Below, piece after piece: positions 27,026-36,424 of a DNA stretch of 64,000 bases (position 1 is its first letter; each line of letters opens with the position of its first letter). The translations under genes were made by a program, and so were the position numbers. The stretch comes from a gamma proteobacterium symbiont of Ctena orbiculata. Lineage in GTDB: Bacteria > Pseudomonadota > Gammaproteobacteria > Chromatiales > Chromatiaceae. The notes beneath the pieces were generated by a model. That model was not told the origin of the DNA. It ran no database searches and saw only the letters and a list, made by a program, of their open reading frames with translations. The stretch covers positions 24,076 through 88,075 of the forward strand of contig QBVD01000064.1 in assembly GCA_003058525.1 (NCBI GenBank), in the 5' to 3' direction.

Positions 27026-27169
27026 AGCAGATCCTCTTTTGTTGCTTGAACTGATTGCACATATACAAAGCAGTAAAGTATCGAACCGCCCGGCCGTACT
27101 CTTGTCTTGCCATGATCCCCCATCGCTTACAAGGAGCAAAGATCGATAGTCGATCTATGCGTACATCAT

Positions 27170-28519
27170 TCAATCCCGATTGACTGGTACAGCCACAGCT
27201 TCGGTGTGTAACCTGCTGTGTTCTGGAATATATCGCGACACCAACGCAAACAGCCCTGTGGTTGCCAACATCAAGAGAGCGAAGAAAACATAGTAGTCCG
27301 CACCCTGCAGAAGTTCACTGCCTTCGATGACGAAATTGACCATGCTTGTAAAGAGGTTTCCCAAGGCGACGGACATCATGAAAAAGGCCATCACAAATGA
27401 CTTCATCCGATTGGGCGCCTGAGTATATGAGAACTCCAGGCAGGTGATCGATACCATGACTTCGCCGCTGGTGAGCACCACATAAGCCAATAACTGCCAG
27501 GCGACGGTTGGGGTCTGCCCGATGTCGATCAGGTGCTGAGTCCATCCCGAGATTGCGAAGGCCGCAGCCGCGAGCAGCATGCCATAGCCGATCTTTCGCA
27601 GGGCCGTCAGGTGCCAGCGGCGTTGGATTGCCGGATAGATGAGATAGGAAAAGGTTGGTACCAGCAGCATCACCAGCAGGGGATTGGCCGCCTGGATCTG
27701 GGCCGGTAATATCTCCACGCCTAACAACGTTAGATCCATTGACTTGGCCTGGATTACCCAGGCTGAGCCGGTCTGGTCGAAAAGGGCCCAGAAGACGGCA
27801 ACGAAGAGATAGAGTATCAATAGCCGAGCCAGGGTGAGCAATCCATCGCGGCTGAATGTCTCGCGGACAAATTCCCACCCACCAGGCGGGATGTGGACAA
27901 AGCGACGGCGGCCGGCCCAGAAGAGTATTGTGGCGATGACCATCAGTACACCGGGTACACCGAAGGCCCAGGCCGGTCCAACCTGCTGCAGCAGCCAGGG
28001 GGTGGCCAGGGTTGAGATGAATGCGCCCAGGTTGACGGCGAAGTAGAACCAGCCGAAGGCCCGCGGCAGAAGGTGTCCGTTGGTGCGGCCGAACTGATCC
28101 CCCACATGGGCGGATACGCAGGGCTTGATTCCACCGGAACCCAAGGCGATCAGCCCCAATCCGAGCAAGAGGCCGAGGCGGGTATGGTCCAGCGCCAGAG
28201 CAAAGTGGCCGAGACAGTAGACCAGGGAGAGCAGGATGATGGTGCGGTACTTGCCCAGCAGGCAATCGGAGATCAGAGCGCCCAGCAGGGGTGTGATATA
28301 GACCGCCGAGACGAATAGATGGAACCAGCCCTTCGCCTCCTCTTCGTTCATCGGCTCCGCAACGCCGCTACTGTTAAGCAGGTACTGGGTCATGAAGACG
28401 ACCAGTATCGCCCGCATGCCATAGAAGCTGAATCGCTCAGCCGCTTCATTGCCGATGATGAAGGGGATGCCCGCCGGCATATTACGGGATGGCAATGGGG
28501 CGTGGAGATAGTCAGTCAC
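27170..28519 (-). CDS. POT/PTR2-family proton-coupled oligopeptide transporter
   Basis: 449 residues with about 12-14 membrane helices. The N-terminal block IIGNEAAERFSFYGMRAIL contains the ExxERF motif that couples protons to peptide uptake, and LGSGGIKPCVSAHVGDQF and WFYFAVNLGAFIS are further POT signatures. It imports di- and tripeptides in the inner membrane. A GTG start is annotated; an internal ATG at MPAGIPF would shorten it by 13 residues. Some family members move nitrate or other solutes. Confidence 0.92.
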   Translation of the reverse strand: MTDYLHAPLPSRNMPAGIPFIIGNEAAERFSFYGMRAILVVFMTQYLLNSSGVAEPMNEEEAKGWFHLFVSAVYITPLLGALISDCLLGKYRTIILLSLVYCLGHFALALDHTRLGLLLGLGLIALGSGGIKPCVSAHVGDQFGRTNGHLLPRAFGWFYFAVNLGAFISTLATPWLLQQVGPAWAFGVPGVLMVIATILFWAGRRRFVHIPPGGWEFVRETFSRDGLLTLARLLILYLFVAVFWALFDQTGSAWVIQAKSMDLTLLGVEILPAQIQAANPLLVMLLVPTFSYLIYPAIQRRWHLTALRKIGYGMLLAAAAFAISGWTQHLIDIGQTPTVAWQLLAYVVLTSGEVMVSITCLEFSYTQAPNRMKSFVMAFFMMSVALGNLFTSMVNFVIEGSELLQGADYYVFFALLMLATTGLFALVSRYIPEHSRLHTEAVAVPVNRD

Positions 28520-28632
28520 GTATCCAAAGGTACTCTATGGTGGTTGCATCTGACCCATCATAACCAATTACCCGGATACTCGCCCAGGCACTCTGATACG
28601 AGAGATACCATTTATGGGCTCTGCCGCGGTGA

Positions 28633-29517
28633 TTAAAACGAAAGCAGTCCTTTGACCCAATCGATGAAATCATAGATCCGGCCGACAAAGGTATCTTTGG
28701 GGCGATACCCTTTTGCTGGCGATTGGCAGGCACTTTTCTCGATGGCGTCCAGAAGCTGATTGAGTCGGCGTTGATGTATCCCGGTACGCTTCTGGATGGG
28801 GTCGTGAAGCATGCCGGAAAATGCCGCCACCAGGGCGATCGTCACCATCACCACCAGAACGGTTGCCATCACGATGCCAATCGGCGGACTTACCGGGAAG
28901 AGGGTGTAGTAGAAGCGTCCCAATGTCTCTCCGAGAAAGAAATCCGAAGCGGCCTGTTCCCCGGCGACTAGGTGGGCGACTGCAGCACCGGCTGAAAAGG
29001 AACCGGGTGTGAATTGATTCAACAGGATTAAACCCAGAATGGCCGCCAATGTGCCCGCGGTGATATCGCCGGCTACATTTCTTGTTTGCACATAGATCTG
29101 CAATGGCTCTTTGGCTGATTGGTGGAGAAGCTGCCGTAACCGTGTATCTGCTTCTTCATGGTGGCGGGATAACATGAGCAAGTCCGTATACAGGTGTGTG
29201 GTCAACGCCTGTTGAACCCTTGTGGGTAGTCCAAGATGGGTCTTCAACAGACCTCGGGCCAGGCGATGCGCTCCGAGCAGTTCGAATAGCATAGCGATCA
29301 GCCGGAGCAGAAAATTGGGAAAGCCCATCAGGAAGTTGAATGGTGCGACCAGGATGTCGCCTCCCAGGGCCAGTCTGTTTAACCGGAAGGCGCCTTGCAG
29401 GGAAAAGTGCCTGTTTACGAAGGTTGGAATTCGTTGTCTGCAGGCCTCAATGTGGTCAACCAGTTGCCCCCGACTAACCGGATCGGTGAGATAGGGCTGT
29501 TGAATATCATCTGGCAT
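28633..29517 (-). CDS. Membrane protein of unknown function
   Basis: 294 residues. Soluble N-terminal part with a hydrophobic patch (FNFLMGFPNFLLRLIAMLFE), a segment GDITAGTLAAILGLILLNQF and a strong helix IGIVMATVLVVMVTIALVAA; probably three membrane segments. Small-residue-rich centre GSFSAGAAVAHLVAGEQAAS. I do not recognise a characterised family; it resembles conserved inner-membrane proteins of unknown function in Proteobacteria. Single gene after the POT transporter on the same strand. Confidence 0.6.
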   Translation of the reverse strand: MPDDIQQPYLTDPVSRGQLVDHIEACRQRIPTFVNRHFSLQGAFRLNRLALGGDILVAPFNFLMGFPNFLLRLIAMLFELLGAHRLARGLLKTHLGLPTRVQQALTTHLYTDLLMLSRHHEEADTRLRQLLHQSAKEPLQIYVQTRNVAGDITAGTLAAILGLILLNQFTPGSFSAGAAVAHLVAGEQAASDFFLGETLGRFYYTLFPVSPPIGIVMATVLVVMVTIALVAAFSGMLHDPIQKRTGIHQRRLNQLLDAIEKSACQSPAKGYRPKDTFVGRIYDFIDWVKGLLSF

Positions 29518-29725
29518 CGTTTGAGGAAAGATCGGTGGCGGGCGGCAATGAGAACAGGTGACATCATATCACCCCGGGGGAATATTGCCTGATCTGGGTC
29601 ACATTATCCAAGTACTTCTGCTTCATGGTCTTTTTCCATATCAACCATCTAGCAAGGTAGCTACGGCGAACCTGGAGGCAGAGTGAACAACCCGGGTTAA
29701 AAAAGTGACAATTGGGATAGTGTCG

Positions 29726-29750
29726 GCCGGATGGGTGTGCCCCATCCGGC
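29726..29750 (-). terminator. Stem-loop terminator after the bufferin gene
   Basis: GCCGGATGGG and CCCATCCGGC form a 10-bp perfect stem around a 5-base loop, 17 bases after the stop of the - strand bufA1 gene. The T-run lies some 20 bases further on, so it is not an ideal intrinsic terminator, but the position fits. Confidence 0.5.
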
Positions 29751-29767
29751 AGAGTCGACTTGCTTGG

Positions 29768-30025
29768 TTACTTTTCCGCCAGGCTGCCGCCCACAATCTT
29801 TTCACAGGTCCCTTTGAGTACCAGCATCCAGGCGTTGCCCTGGCTGTCTGTTGTGGAGCTGCCGGCACAGCTGGTGCCGGGGCCTGCCTTACAGTCGTTT
29901 TTACCCGCTTTGGCTACGCCGTAACACTTTTCCGTACCGGCAGAGGGCGCAGCATTCGCCGCCCCCATGGCCAATGCAGTTGAAATCGCTCCGGCCACGA
30001 TGGCTGTCTTTGTAGTCTTGTTCAT
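29768..30025 (-). CDS. BufA1-like (DUF2282) copper-bufferin precursor
   Basis: 85 residues. A signal peptide ([17 protein letters not shown], cleavage near residue 26) and a short mature peptide with four Cys at 34, 45, 53 and 74 in the DUF2282 pattern [29 protein letters not shown]2282 proteins are bufferin-type metallophores whose cysteines are modified by a BufB (MNIO/DUF692) enzyme with a BufC partner to bind copper in the periplasm. Neither enzyme lies in this window, so this copy is an orphan. Confidence 0.85.
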   Translation of the reverse strand: MNKTTKTAIVAGAISTALAMGAANAAPSAGTEKCYGVAKAGKNDCKAGPGTSCAGSSTTDSQGNAWMLVLKGTCEKIVGGSLAEK

Positions 30026-30435
30026 GGTTTCTCCTCAGATGGATATGTAATTGAATCAGTAGAATTCATCAGCCTGCTTGATGCATGACCTCAAGCAAGA
30101 ATACGGACCAAGTCTGATCCTGGATTCACCTGAAGAGAAAAATTTTCAATGTTGAATGTGGTTATTGGTTTTTATTGGCCAGGTCGAATGGTAGGCGTCA
30201 CTATCGCTGAAACGATTAAGCCTTTTCATATTCAGGATTACTAAGGAGACACAGATCGATGCTGTCCATGGCATCGTCCAGAGCGCGAATGCAGAGAATC
30301 AGATTTCCTGGTTCCTTCAATTTCAATAGGTTACAGCGATGAAAGATGGCGAGACTCTCTATGCGGCCTGATCCTCAAAATCTGTATGGTTGCAGGATGG
30401 GGTTGAACTGAATCCAACCCCGAACGGTTGCGGGA
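30026..30435. other. Gap between bufferin and M48 genes
   Basis: About 410 bases with no convincing gene. The right end holds the M48 terminator; the left end is the leader of the bufferin gene, where a copper-responsive promoter would be expected, but I see no clear operator. Confidence 0.5.
30399..30421 (-). terminator. Short stem-loop after the M48 gene
   Basis: GGGGTTG and CAACCCC pair over 7 bp around a 9-base loop, 15 bases after the M48 stop on the - strand. No T-run follows, so intrinsic termination is only possible. Confidence 0.35.
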
Positions 30436-31977
30436 TCATTTGGCAAGACGGGCGCCGATGATGCCGAATTTGGCCTTCGACAGTTGCGCTTTCGGGATAT
30501 TCTTCACGCCCAGGTCGATGATTCGCTTTTTACCGGAAGGCAAAACCGGTTTGTAGACGCGTTTGAGTTTTCTGATCTGGCCATTGGCATCGCGGAAATG
30601 GATTGCAATGACGATACTTTTTACATCGCGGGGGGTTGGGTTGTATAACTCCGCTTTGACTCTTCCCTTGTTGTCCAGGCCGGTCCGGAGTTTGATGTAG
30701 TTTTGCGGATTCTCCGACAAATCGAGCGCCATCAAGGCGCTGTAGGCGGCCTTGCCCTCCGTGGTATCTTTCGAGGCGGCCTTGCGATAGTAGGATTTGG
30801 CGGATTTCAGGTTACCGGCCGCCTGAGCCAGATTGCCCAGGGAGTTGTAGGCATTTGCTGTCGGCAATAGTTGGATGCTCCTCTCCAGATCGAGCTTGGC
30901 GGCGTCGGCATTCTTCAGTTTTTCGTTCACCAGCCCCCGTTTGAGGTAGTAGTAGAAAAAGCCGTCATTCAATTTTATCGCTTTGTTATAGTGCTGCTTG
31001 GCAATCGCAGGGTGCTTTCTTTTCTCCTCAATATCCCCGAGCAGGGCATGAAAGTGGCCCTCCTTGGGTTCCAGGCGCAGGGCCTTGCCGACCAGTGTCC
31101 TGGCCTTTTTGAGGTTACCTTTTTGCAGTGCCTTGCGACCCTCTTCATAGGCCTCATAGGCCGGTTTTGTGCGCTTTATGTGGGCCGTTCTGGTCTTGAA
31201 ACGATCCTTGCCGGCAATACCGCCTTTAGGAAGCTTGGCGGCTGTCTTGATATTGTTATCGACACGCTCCCTGGAGGGTGGATGGCTGGCGAAGAGTCCA
31301 CTGAGCCAATCCTGGTTTTTACCTTCAGAGAGACGTACGAATGTACGTTGCAGTTCGATTGCCCCCTGGGGATCGTATCCCGCCTTCGACATATATTTCA
31401 TGCCGTAGTAGTCGGATTCACGTTCTGCGTCCCGGCCATATTTCTTGGTGATCAATTGGCTCCCGAGACCGGCCCCCAACTGTGCAATTTGGGCATAGTC
31501 TTTTCCCTGGGTGCCGATCACAGTTGCCATTACCGCACCCTGAATCAACATCCCTCGGGACATGCTGCTGGCGGTATGCTTTGCCGCGGCATGGGTGATT
31601 TCATGCCCCAGCACGGCAGCCAGTTCCGCTTCGCTCCCCAATTCGGTCAATAGACCGCGGTTGATGGAGATCTTACCGCCGGGGAGTGCCCAGGCATTGG
31701 GAACCGAGTTATTCAAGACCTTGAATTCGTAGGGCAGCTTGCGATCACTGACAGCGGCCAGTTTTTGACCGATTTCGCTGACGTAGGCGGTCAGCTTCTT
31801 ATCCACCACGTAGTCGCCCCCCTGGGATTGGCGTAGTGGCGCATAGTTCTTTCGGCCGATCTCCATCTCCTGTGCCTCGGAAACCAGGCTTAGTTCTTTC
31901 TTTCCGGTGACAGGGTTCACCGCACAGCCAGTGATCAGGGAAAGGGAGAGGGCGACAGGGATCAGTAACCTATTCAT
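30436..31977 (-). CDS. M48-family metalloprotease lipoprotein with TPR repeats
   Basis: 513 residues. A lipoprotein signal with lipobox LITGC (Cys18), then an M48 peptidase domain with zinc motif HEITH (His125-His129) and the third ligand region ERESDYYGMKYM, and a C-terminal half of TPR repeats (~290-420) followed by a beta-rich end. Family relatives (BepA, LoiP types) act in the periplasm on outer-membrane protein quality control. The lipid anchor without Asp at +2 (AVNP) favours the outer membrane. Upstream gap has no partner genes. Confidence 0.92.
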   Translation of the reverse strand: MNRLLIPVALSLSLITGCAVNPVTGKKELSLVSEAQEMEIGRKNYAPLRQSQGGDYVVDKKLTAYVSEIGQKLAAVSDRKLPYEFKVLNNSVPNAWALPGGKISINRGLLTELGSEAELAAVLGHEITHAAAKHTASSMSRGMLIQGAVMATVIGTQGKDYAQIAQLGAGLGSQLITKKYGRDAERESDYYGMKYMSKAGYDPQGAIELQRTFVRLSEGKNQDWLSGLFASHPPSRERVDNNIKTAAKLPKGGIAGKDRFKTRTAHIKRTKPAYEAYEEGRKALQKGNLKKARTLVGKALRLEPKEGHFHALLGDIEEKRKHPAIAKQHYNKAIKLNDGFFYYYLKRGLVNEKLKNADAAKLDLERSIQLLPTANAYNSLGNLAQAAGNLKSAKSYYRKAASKDTTEGKAAYSALMALDLSENPQNYIKLRTGLDNKGRVKAELYNPTPRDVKSIVIAIHFRDANGQIRKLKRVYKPVLPSGKKRIIDLGVKNIPKAQLSKAKFGIIGARLAK

Positions 31978-32434
31978 ATCATATCTCGGTCTAAATCAGT
32001 TAAGTCATTCTCTGCTGCAATCCGAGCGGTTGTATAAGTCGCGGTGCGTTATAGACAACGTAAATTGACCCTACGATAGCTGGGCTCATGATGTCAATGT
32101 ACCCGGCTCAAGTTGGATGAGAATCTATAGGTCTAGTCTATTGACCACGATCCGTTCATGATGTTCTGGTTCCTGTGCGGGCAATATCAATTCTGTTATG
32201 TGGCCTTTTTAAGTATATGAAATACATTATATTAGTTGAGGGGCAGGGAGGCGGATCAGAAGCGCTGGAGGGAGTGCGCTTTATTACATTGTTTTACATT
32301 CGTTGAGTGCCGTTTTTACTTCAATCCGCTGATACATGCAGATAGCCAAGGATGTATGATCTTTCAGAAAGGTAGATAGCGTATTGTTCAAGGGCATGTT
32401 ACCGGGCAACGGCCAGCCTCTTTGGTTCCCCTTT
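31978..32434. other. Gap between the M48 and peroxidase genes
   Basis: About 460 bases, partly AT-rich, including the M48 promoter side. Open frames here are short and overlap the peroxidase gene in other frames. No RNA gene or repeat recognised. Confidence 0.5.
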
Positions 32435-33742
32435 TTATTGCTGGCTGATCGGCAACTTACCTTCCAGCGACTCGAGAAAGGCCACAATCTCTTCAACCTC
32501 AGTATCACTCAAGGCCTGATGGCTCTCTACCCTGAGTCGTTTACTGTTACTCAGCCATTGAATTGATCTGTCATCAGTGTCCCTATTGCTTATGGCTTTG
32601 TTCAACTGAACATGGGCCATGATGCGTACCGCCTCTTCCAGAGTGGAAACAGAACCATTGTGGAAATAGGGACCGGTTCGAGTGACATTGCATAGCGAAG
32701 GAATGCGCCAGACACCTCTGTCCGAGCCGTTATCCTTTGGTGCTGCTCCGAGATCATCGCTTAGACGATGCCGCTGCTCATACACCGTATTGGGAATGGT
32801 AGGGAATATCCTGTAGGGCGTGTCGTCACTGAACAGACTTGCTGCACTGAAATTCGGTCCGGAGTGGCAAAGGATGCAGCCGGTGGACTCGAACAGCGCC
32901 ATACCGCGAATCTGCTTTTCAGTGAGTGCGCTCGAATCGCCCCTGGTAAACCGGTCATAGGGTGAGTCAGGCGTGATCAGGGTGCGCTCATAGCTGGCGA
33001 TAGCCATTGCGATGGTGTCGATGGTGATCGCCGGCCGGGTTGGAAACGTTGAGCTGAACAACGCCTGATACTCTGGAATATTGCGTACTGTCTTTACCAC
33101 ATGATCCAGTGAGGGCATACCCATTTCGATCGGGTTGATCAGCGGGCCCTTTGCCTGCTCCTCAAGTGATGTGGCGCGCCCGTCCCAAAACAGTACTTTC
33201 TGGAAGGCCGCATTGAATACTGTGGGGGCGTTCCTGGTGCCCTGTTTACCGTCTATACCGATCGATGCGGTCAGTCCGTCCCCACCACCTTTGTCATCGG
33301 TGAGTTCATGACAGGATGCACATGAAAGCGAACCGTCTGCCGATAGCCGCGTATCGAAGAACAGCTTTTCGCCCAGCCTGATTTTTTCGGCAGTAGGCGG
33401 GTTGTCCTCAGGATATGGAGCTGAGGTGGGCAGTGCCTGCCAGGTATAGGGGGTTTTGAATATCCTTGAATCATAGCGTTGGTCGGTAGATGCAATGACC
33501 GATGCAAACTCATGCTCACGTTCGGGAAACAGCGACAACATAGGCCCGGGGAAGAGTGAGAAGATCACGATAAGCCCAATCTTCAGACTGAATGCGATGA
33601 TACCGGTACCGAGGCCAATCCCAAGGAACCATTTTCGTCGCTGATTGGGTGTGAGTTCGCGAACCATGCTGATCAGCAGAAAAAAACCGGCTATGATTGC
33701 AATCAATCCAAATGCCAGAAGCTCAATTATTCCCGTATTCAT
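32435..33742 (-). CDS. Di-heme cytochrome c peroxidase (CcpA/MauG family)
   Basis: 435 residues. Two hydrophobic segments at the N-terminus (about 5-27 and 42-64) anchor it in the inner membrane, unlike the usual soluble periplasmic CCP. The peroxidase part has two heme sites, CASCH (141-145) and CILCH (289-293), with the intervening RNAPTVFNAAFQKVLFWDGR and GMPSLDHVV blocks. It reduces hydrogen peroxide with cytochrome c electrons, or could act as a MauG-like oxidase. Upstream lies the small DUF2892-like gene on the same strand. Confidence 0.92.
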   Translation of the reverse strand: MNTGIIELLAFGLIAIIAGFFLLISMVRELTPNQRRKWFLGIGLGTGIIAFSLKIGLIVIFSLFPGPMLSLFPEREHEFASVIASTDQRYDSRIFKTPYTWQALPTSAPYPEDNPPTAEKIRLGEKLFFDTRLSADGSLSCASCHELTDDKGGGDGLTASIGIDGKQGTRNAPTVFNAAFQKVLFWDGRATSLEEQAKGPLINPIEMGMPSLDHVVKTVRNIPEYQALFSSTFPTRPAITIDTIAMAIASYERTLITPDSPYDRFTRGDSSALTEKQIRGMALFESTGCILCHSGPNFSAASLFSDDTPYRIFPTIPNTVYEQRHRLSDDLGAAPKDNGSDRGVWRIPSLCNVTRTGPYFHNGSVSTLEEAVRIMAHVQLNKAISNRDTDDRSIQWLSNSKRLRVESHQALSDTEVEEIVAFLESLEGKLPISQQ

Positions 33743-33790
33743 CCTATCTCTTCAGTCCGCTAAATGTGGCAGATCTACATGCTGAAGGGG

Positions 33791-33970
33791 TTACTTGAAG
33801 CCAAGCTTTCTATACAGCACCAGTCCTGGACAGAGACCCGTAAGGCCGGCGAAGACCAGCATCCCGGCAGGCAGATAGAGGAACCAATGCACCTGATTCC
33901 AGCCGGACAATCCGATCCCGGCAAAGAGCAGTGCGGCGATGGTCAAAAACAGCATTCGCTGGGCACTCAT
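33791..33970 (-). CDS. Small DUF2892-like membrane protein
   Basis: 59 residues: MSAQRMLFLTIAALLFAGIG start, two membrane helices, and a C-terminal LTGLCPGLVLYRKLGFK end. The Cys-Pro followed by LY-KLG is characteristic of YgaP-type DUF2892 membrane domains. GGAG precedes the ATG by seven bases. It lies between the peroxidase gene and the divergent LysR gene; the gap to the LysR start holds a likely shared control region. Confidence 0.7.
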   Translation of the reverse strand: MSAQRMLFLTIAALLFAGIGLSGWNQVHWFLYLPAGMLVFAGLTGLCPGLVLYRKLGFK

Positions 33971-34082
33971 CGTTGATCTCCATAGTGTTGAATTGTGTCG
34001 ATGAAAAGCATAAGCTCGAGACGAATAATTGAGAAATTCTATTTATGAATACTATTTATTTGATATCCGAATAAATTAAGTT

Positions 34083-35027
34083 ATGAATCTAAAGCAGCTT
34101 CAGTTTGCCGTGCACGTAGCCGAGACCCACTCGTTCAGTCGCGCTGCGGAGCTTTGCTTCGCCACTCAACCGACGTTGTCGAATGCCATCTCGCAACTTG
34201 AGGATGAATTGGGGGGGAGGTTGTTCAGTCGCACGACGCGTAGGGTTGATCTGACTCCCTTCGGCGAATATATGCTGCCGCGTATCAAGGATGTACTACT
34301 GAGTCTCGATGAATTGACCAAGGCGGCAGAGTCCTTCCACAATCCCACGCATAAGATTTTGCGCATTGGTTTTTCTCCCCTGGTCGACATGCAGAGGCTG
34401 GATCATGTGTTGGCGCCGTTTCGACAGGCAAATCCGGATATCACGATCTTCTTCAAGGAGTGTTTTATCGATGACCTTGCCGAGCGTCTGAACAGGGGAC
34501 AGATCGATGTGCAGATCCTGCCGACGACAACTGAGAGTGAGAGAGAACATGCCTGCCTTTTCTACCGGGATTCTCTCCACTACCTGCCGGCGGCTGATGA
34601 CATTCAAGTGGCGAATCATCTGTCATTCAAAATAACAGACCTGCCTGCCACTCCGATCATCCTTACAGGTGGCGGTTGCGGACTGAATGCTGCCTTGTCA
34701 ACGTTACTCAAATCCCAGGGTGTTGAGTTGCATGCCTATGCGGGGCAGGCCCTGACCTATCAGGTGATCGAGGATTGGGTCTCATTGGGAATAGGCGCCG
34801 GTATTCTGCCGAAGGCCAAAATATCACCAGACAATATGGCCAACTTTCCGCTATTTATCGATAAAGATGAACCCGCCTGTTTCAGCTTTGAGTGGAGTTG
34901 GCAATCTGAAAGCACTGAGTCCGCGCATGTTCAATCGTTTATCGATTATATCCGGACGACAGTCCCCGCATTGGTTTCCGGTCAGGCCGAGACAGGCAGT
35001 CAGCAAAGTGTTGGCCAATCAATTTGA
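34083..35027 (+). CDS. LysR-family transcriptional regulator
   Basis: 314 residues. N-terminal winged helix-turn-helix (MNLKQLQFAVHVAETHSFSR, then AAELCFATQPTLSNAISQLE) and a C-terminal effector domain with two alpha-beta lobes, ending in a polar tail. It is divergent from the peroxidase/DUF2892 genes, the typical arrangement for a LysR protein and its target; a second candidate target is the globin gene downstream. Ligand unknown. Confidence 0.92.
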   Translation: MNLKQLQFAVHVAETHSFSRAAELCFATQPTLSNAISQLEDELGGRLFSRTTRRVDLTPFGEYMLPRIKDVLLSLDELTKAAESFHNPTHKILRIGFSPLVDMQRLDHVLAPFRQANPDITIFFKECFIDDLAERLNRGQIDVQILPTTTESEREHACLFYRDSLHYLPAADDIQVANHLSFKITDLPATPIILTGGGCGLNAALSTLLKSQGVELHAYAGQALTYQVIEDWVSLGIGAGILPKAKISPDNMANFPLFIDKDEPACFSFEWSWQSESTESAHVQSFIDYIRTTVPALVSGQAETGSQQSVGQSI

Positions 35028-35169
35028 GAACGATTGGGATTGATTTAAAAACTGAATAAATTACATTCTTAAATACAATTTCTAATTTTATCGACATATA
35101 CCTACCCTGAAACAGCGGCCGACAACCGAGTCGCTTTGCAAACAAATTTTGCCGTTAAGGAGTAGTGTT

Positions 35170-35637
35170 ATGAAGACCCGTTTTCACCAGTTTGCCATTA
35201 CCGCTGTTCTGCCACTTGCATTGGTGTGTGCTGCACCATCAGCAATCGCCGGCGACAATGATCCATCACAAGTCTCTCTCTATGAACGGCTGGGCGGTTA
35301 TAACGCCATCAGTGCTGTGGTGAATGATGTGGTTGTGCAGATTGCAGCAGATGAAAAACTCGGGCGCTTTTGGGCGCATCGCGGTAGTGACGGGATTTCA
35401 AGGGAAAAACAGTTGATTGTGGATTTTATCGTCTCTAAGGCGGGTGGCCCGCTCTACTACAGAGGGCGGGAGATGAAACTTTCCCATGAGGGTATGAGGA
35501 TAGATGAGAAGGATTGGGAGATCCTGATCACCGCACTGAAAAATACCCTGCACAAATTCAAGGTACCCGCCACAGAGAGTCGTGAAGTGTTGGATTTCTT
35601 TGCCGGCACAAAGAAAGACATTGTAGAGAAATCCTAG
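35170..35637 (+). CDS. Exported group 1 truncated hemoglobin
   Basis: 155 residues from the ATG at 35170 (AAGGAG nearby). Unlike most truncated globins it has a signal peptide (ITAVLPLALVCAAPSAIAG). The 2/2 globin core begins SLYERLGGYNAISAVVNDVV; the proximal heme His lies in MKLSHEGMRIDEKDW. Group 1 members bind O2 or NO. The neighbouring HbpS-like gene is also exported, hinting at a periplasmic heme or NO function. Confidence 0.9.
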   Translation: MKTRFHQFAITAVLPLALVCAAPSAIAGDNDPSQVSLYERLGGYNAISAVVNDVVVQIAADEKLGRFWAHRGSDGISREKQLIVDFIVSKAGGPLYYRGREMKLSHEGMRIDEKDWEILITALKNTLHKFKVPATESREVLDFFAGTKKDIVEKS

Positions 35638-35771
35638 CATCGTCTGACAGGTTTTATCGACCTGTTGCCTACCGATGACGGATAACTCTCAGCGTGTGAT
35701 CAGAGTGGCTTGACCTGTTAGATTGCTCGCTGAGAGTTTGGCGGAAAATCATTGTTTACCGGAGTAAAAAA

Positions 35772-36308
35772 ATGCTATCCAGGAGCCTCTACTTACTGAC
35801 CGTGCTTGCCATATTCTTTAACAGTTCCGCAAATGCCGACTCGCAGCATGGCAGTGCTGTTTATCAGTTTCGGTCGATCTCATTGGAAATGGCTTCCAAG
35901 GCGGCATGGGGCGCAATCAATGACTGCCGTAATCGAGGTTATTCTGTTGCGGCTGCAGTGGTGGATCGCGGTGGCAATATACAGGTTCAGCTACGAGACC
36001 GTTTTGCCGGTCCACATACTTCGGAGACCGCATATCGGAAGGCCTGGACAGCCAACAGCTTTCGCCAGTCAACTGCCGAACTGGCAGGCATGCTTGAGGA
36101 ACGGCGCATTCCTGACCAAGTGGCTAACAATCCCGGTGTACTGCTTGTGGGTGGTGGCTTGACGATAGAGGCGGGTGGTGAATTTCTAGGTGGTATCGGT
36201 ATCTCGGGCGCGCCACCGGGGAATTCCGAACGGGACAGCATTGACGGCGTTTGTGCCATGGCTGGACTCGAAACGGTACGTGATGCATTGGAGTTCGCTG
36301 ATGAATAA
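35772..36308 (+). CDS. Exported GlcG/HbpS-family heme-binding-like protein
   Basis: 178 residues. Signal peptide (SLYLLTVLAIFFNSSANA) followed by the GlcG/HbpS domain: MASKAAWGAINDCRNRGYSV, AAVVDRGGNIQVQLRDRFAG, GGGLTIEAGGEFLGGIGISG. Related proteins bind heme or iron and act in redox sensing. It follows the globin gene after 134 bases. It is the last gene before the island boundary. Confidence 0.85.
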   Translation: MLSRSLYLLTVLAIFFNSSANADSQHGSAVYQFRSISLEMASKAAWGAINDCRNRGYSVAAAVVDRGGNIQVQLRDRFAGPHTSETAYRKAWTANSFRQSTAELAGMLEERRIPDQVANNPGVLLVGGGLTIEAGGEFLGGIGISGAPPGNSERDSIDGVCAMAGLETVRDALEFADE

Positions 36309-36400
36309 TCAGAGTAGTTACGCGATCGATGCAAGAGATATTCGATCAGGTTGCCTTTTGAACCAGTACTAAATGGTTCAATGGATGTGTTTGAGGAAAT

Positions 36401-36424
36401 TGGTGCCGAGGAGAGGACTTGAAC
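36401..36424 (-). other. Attachment-site remnant: tRNA-Leu 3' end
   Basis: On the - strand this reads GTTCAAGTCC, then TCTCCTCGGCACCA: T-loop, 3' T-stem, acceptor CCTCGGC, discriminator A and CCA of a leucine tRNA. Bases upstream of the T-loop do not pair with the T-stem, so only the 3' end is present. This is the usual footprint of tyrosine-recombinase integration at a tRNA gene. Confidence 0.8.

Noticed and set aside
27315..28265. A 316-residue second frame on the - strand within the POT transporter gene
   Set aside because: Same strand, wrong frame; Pro/Arg/Gly-rich with no domain, while the transporter frame has strong motifs.
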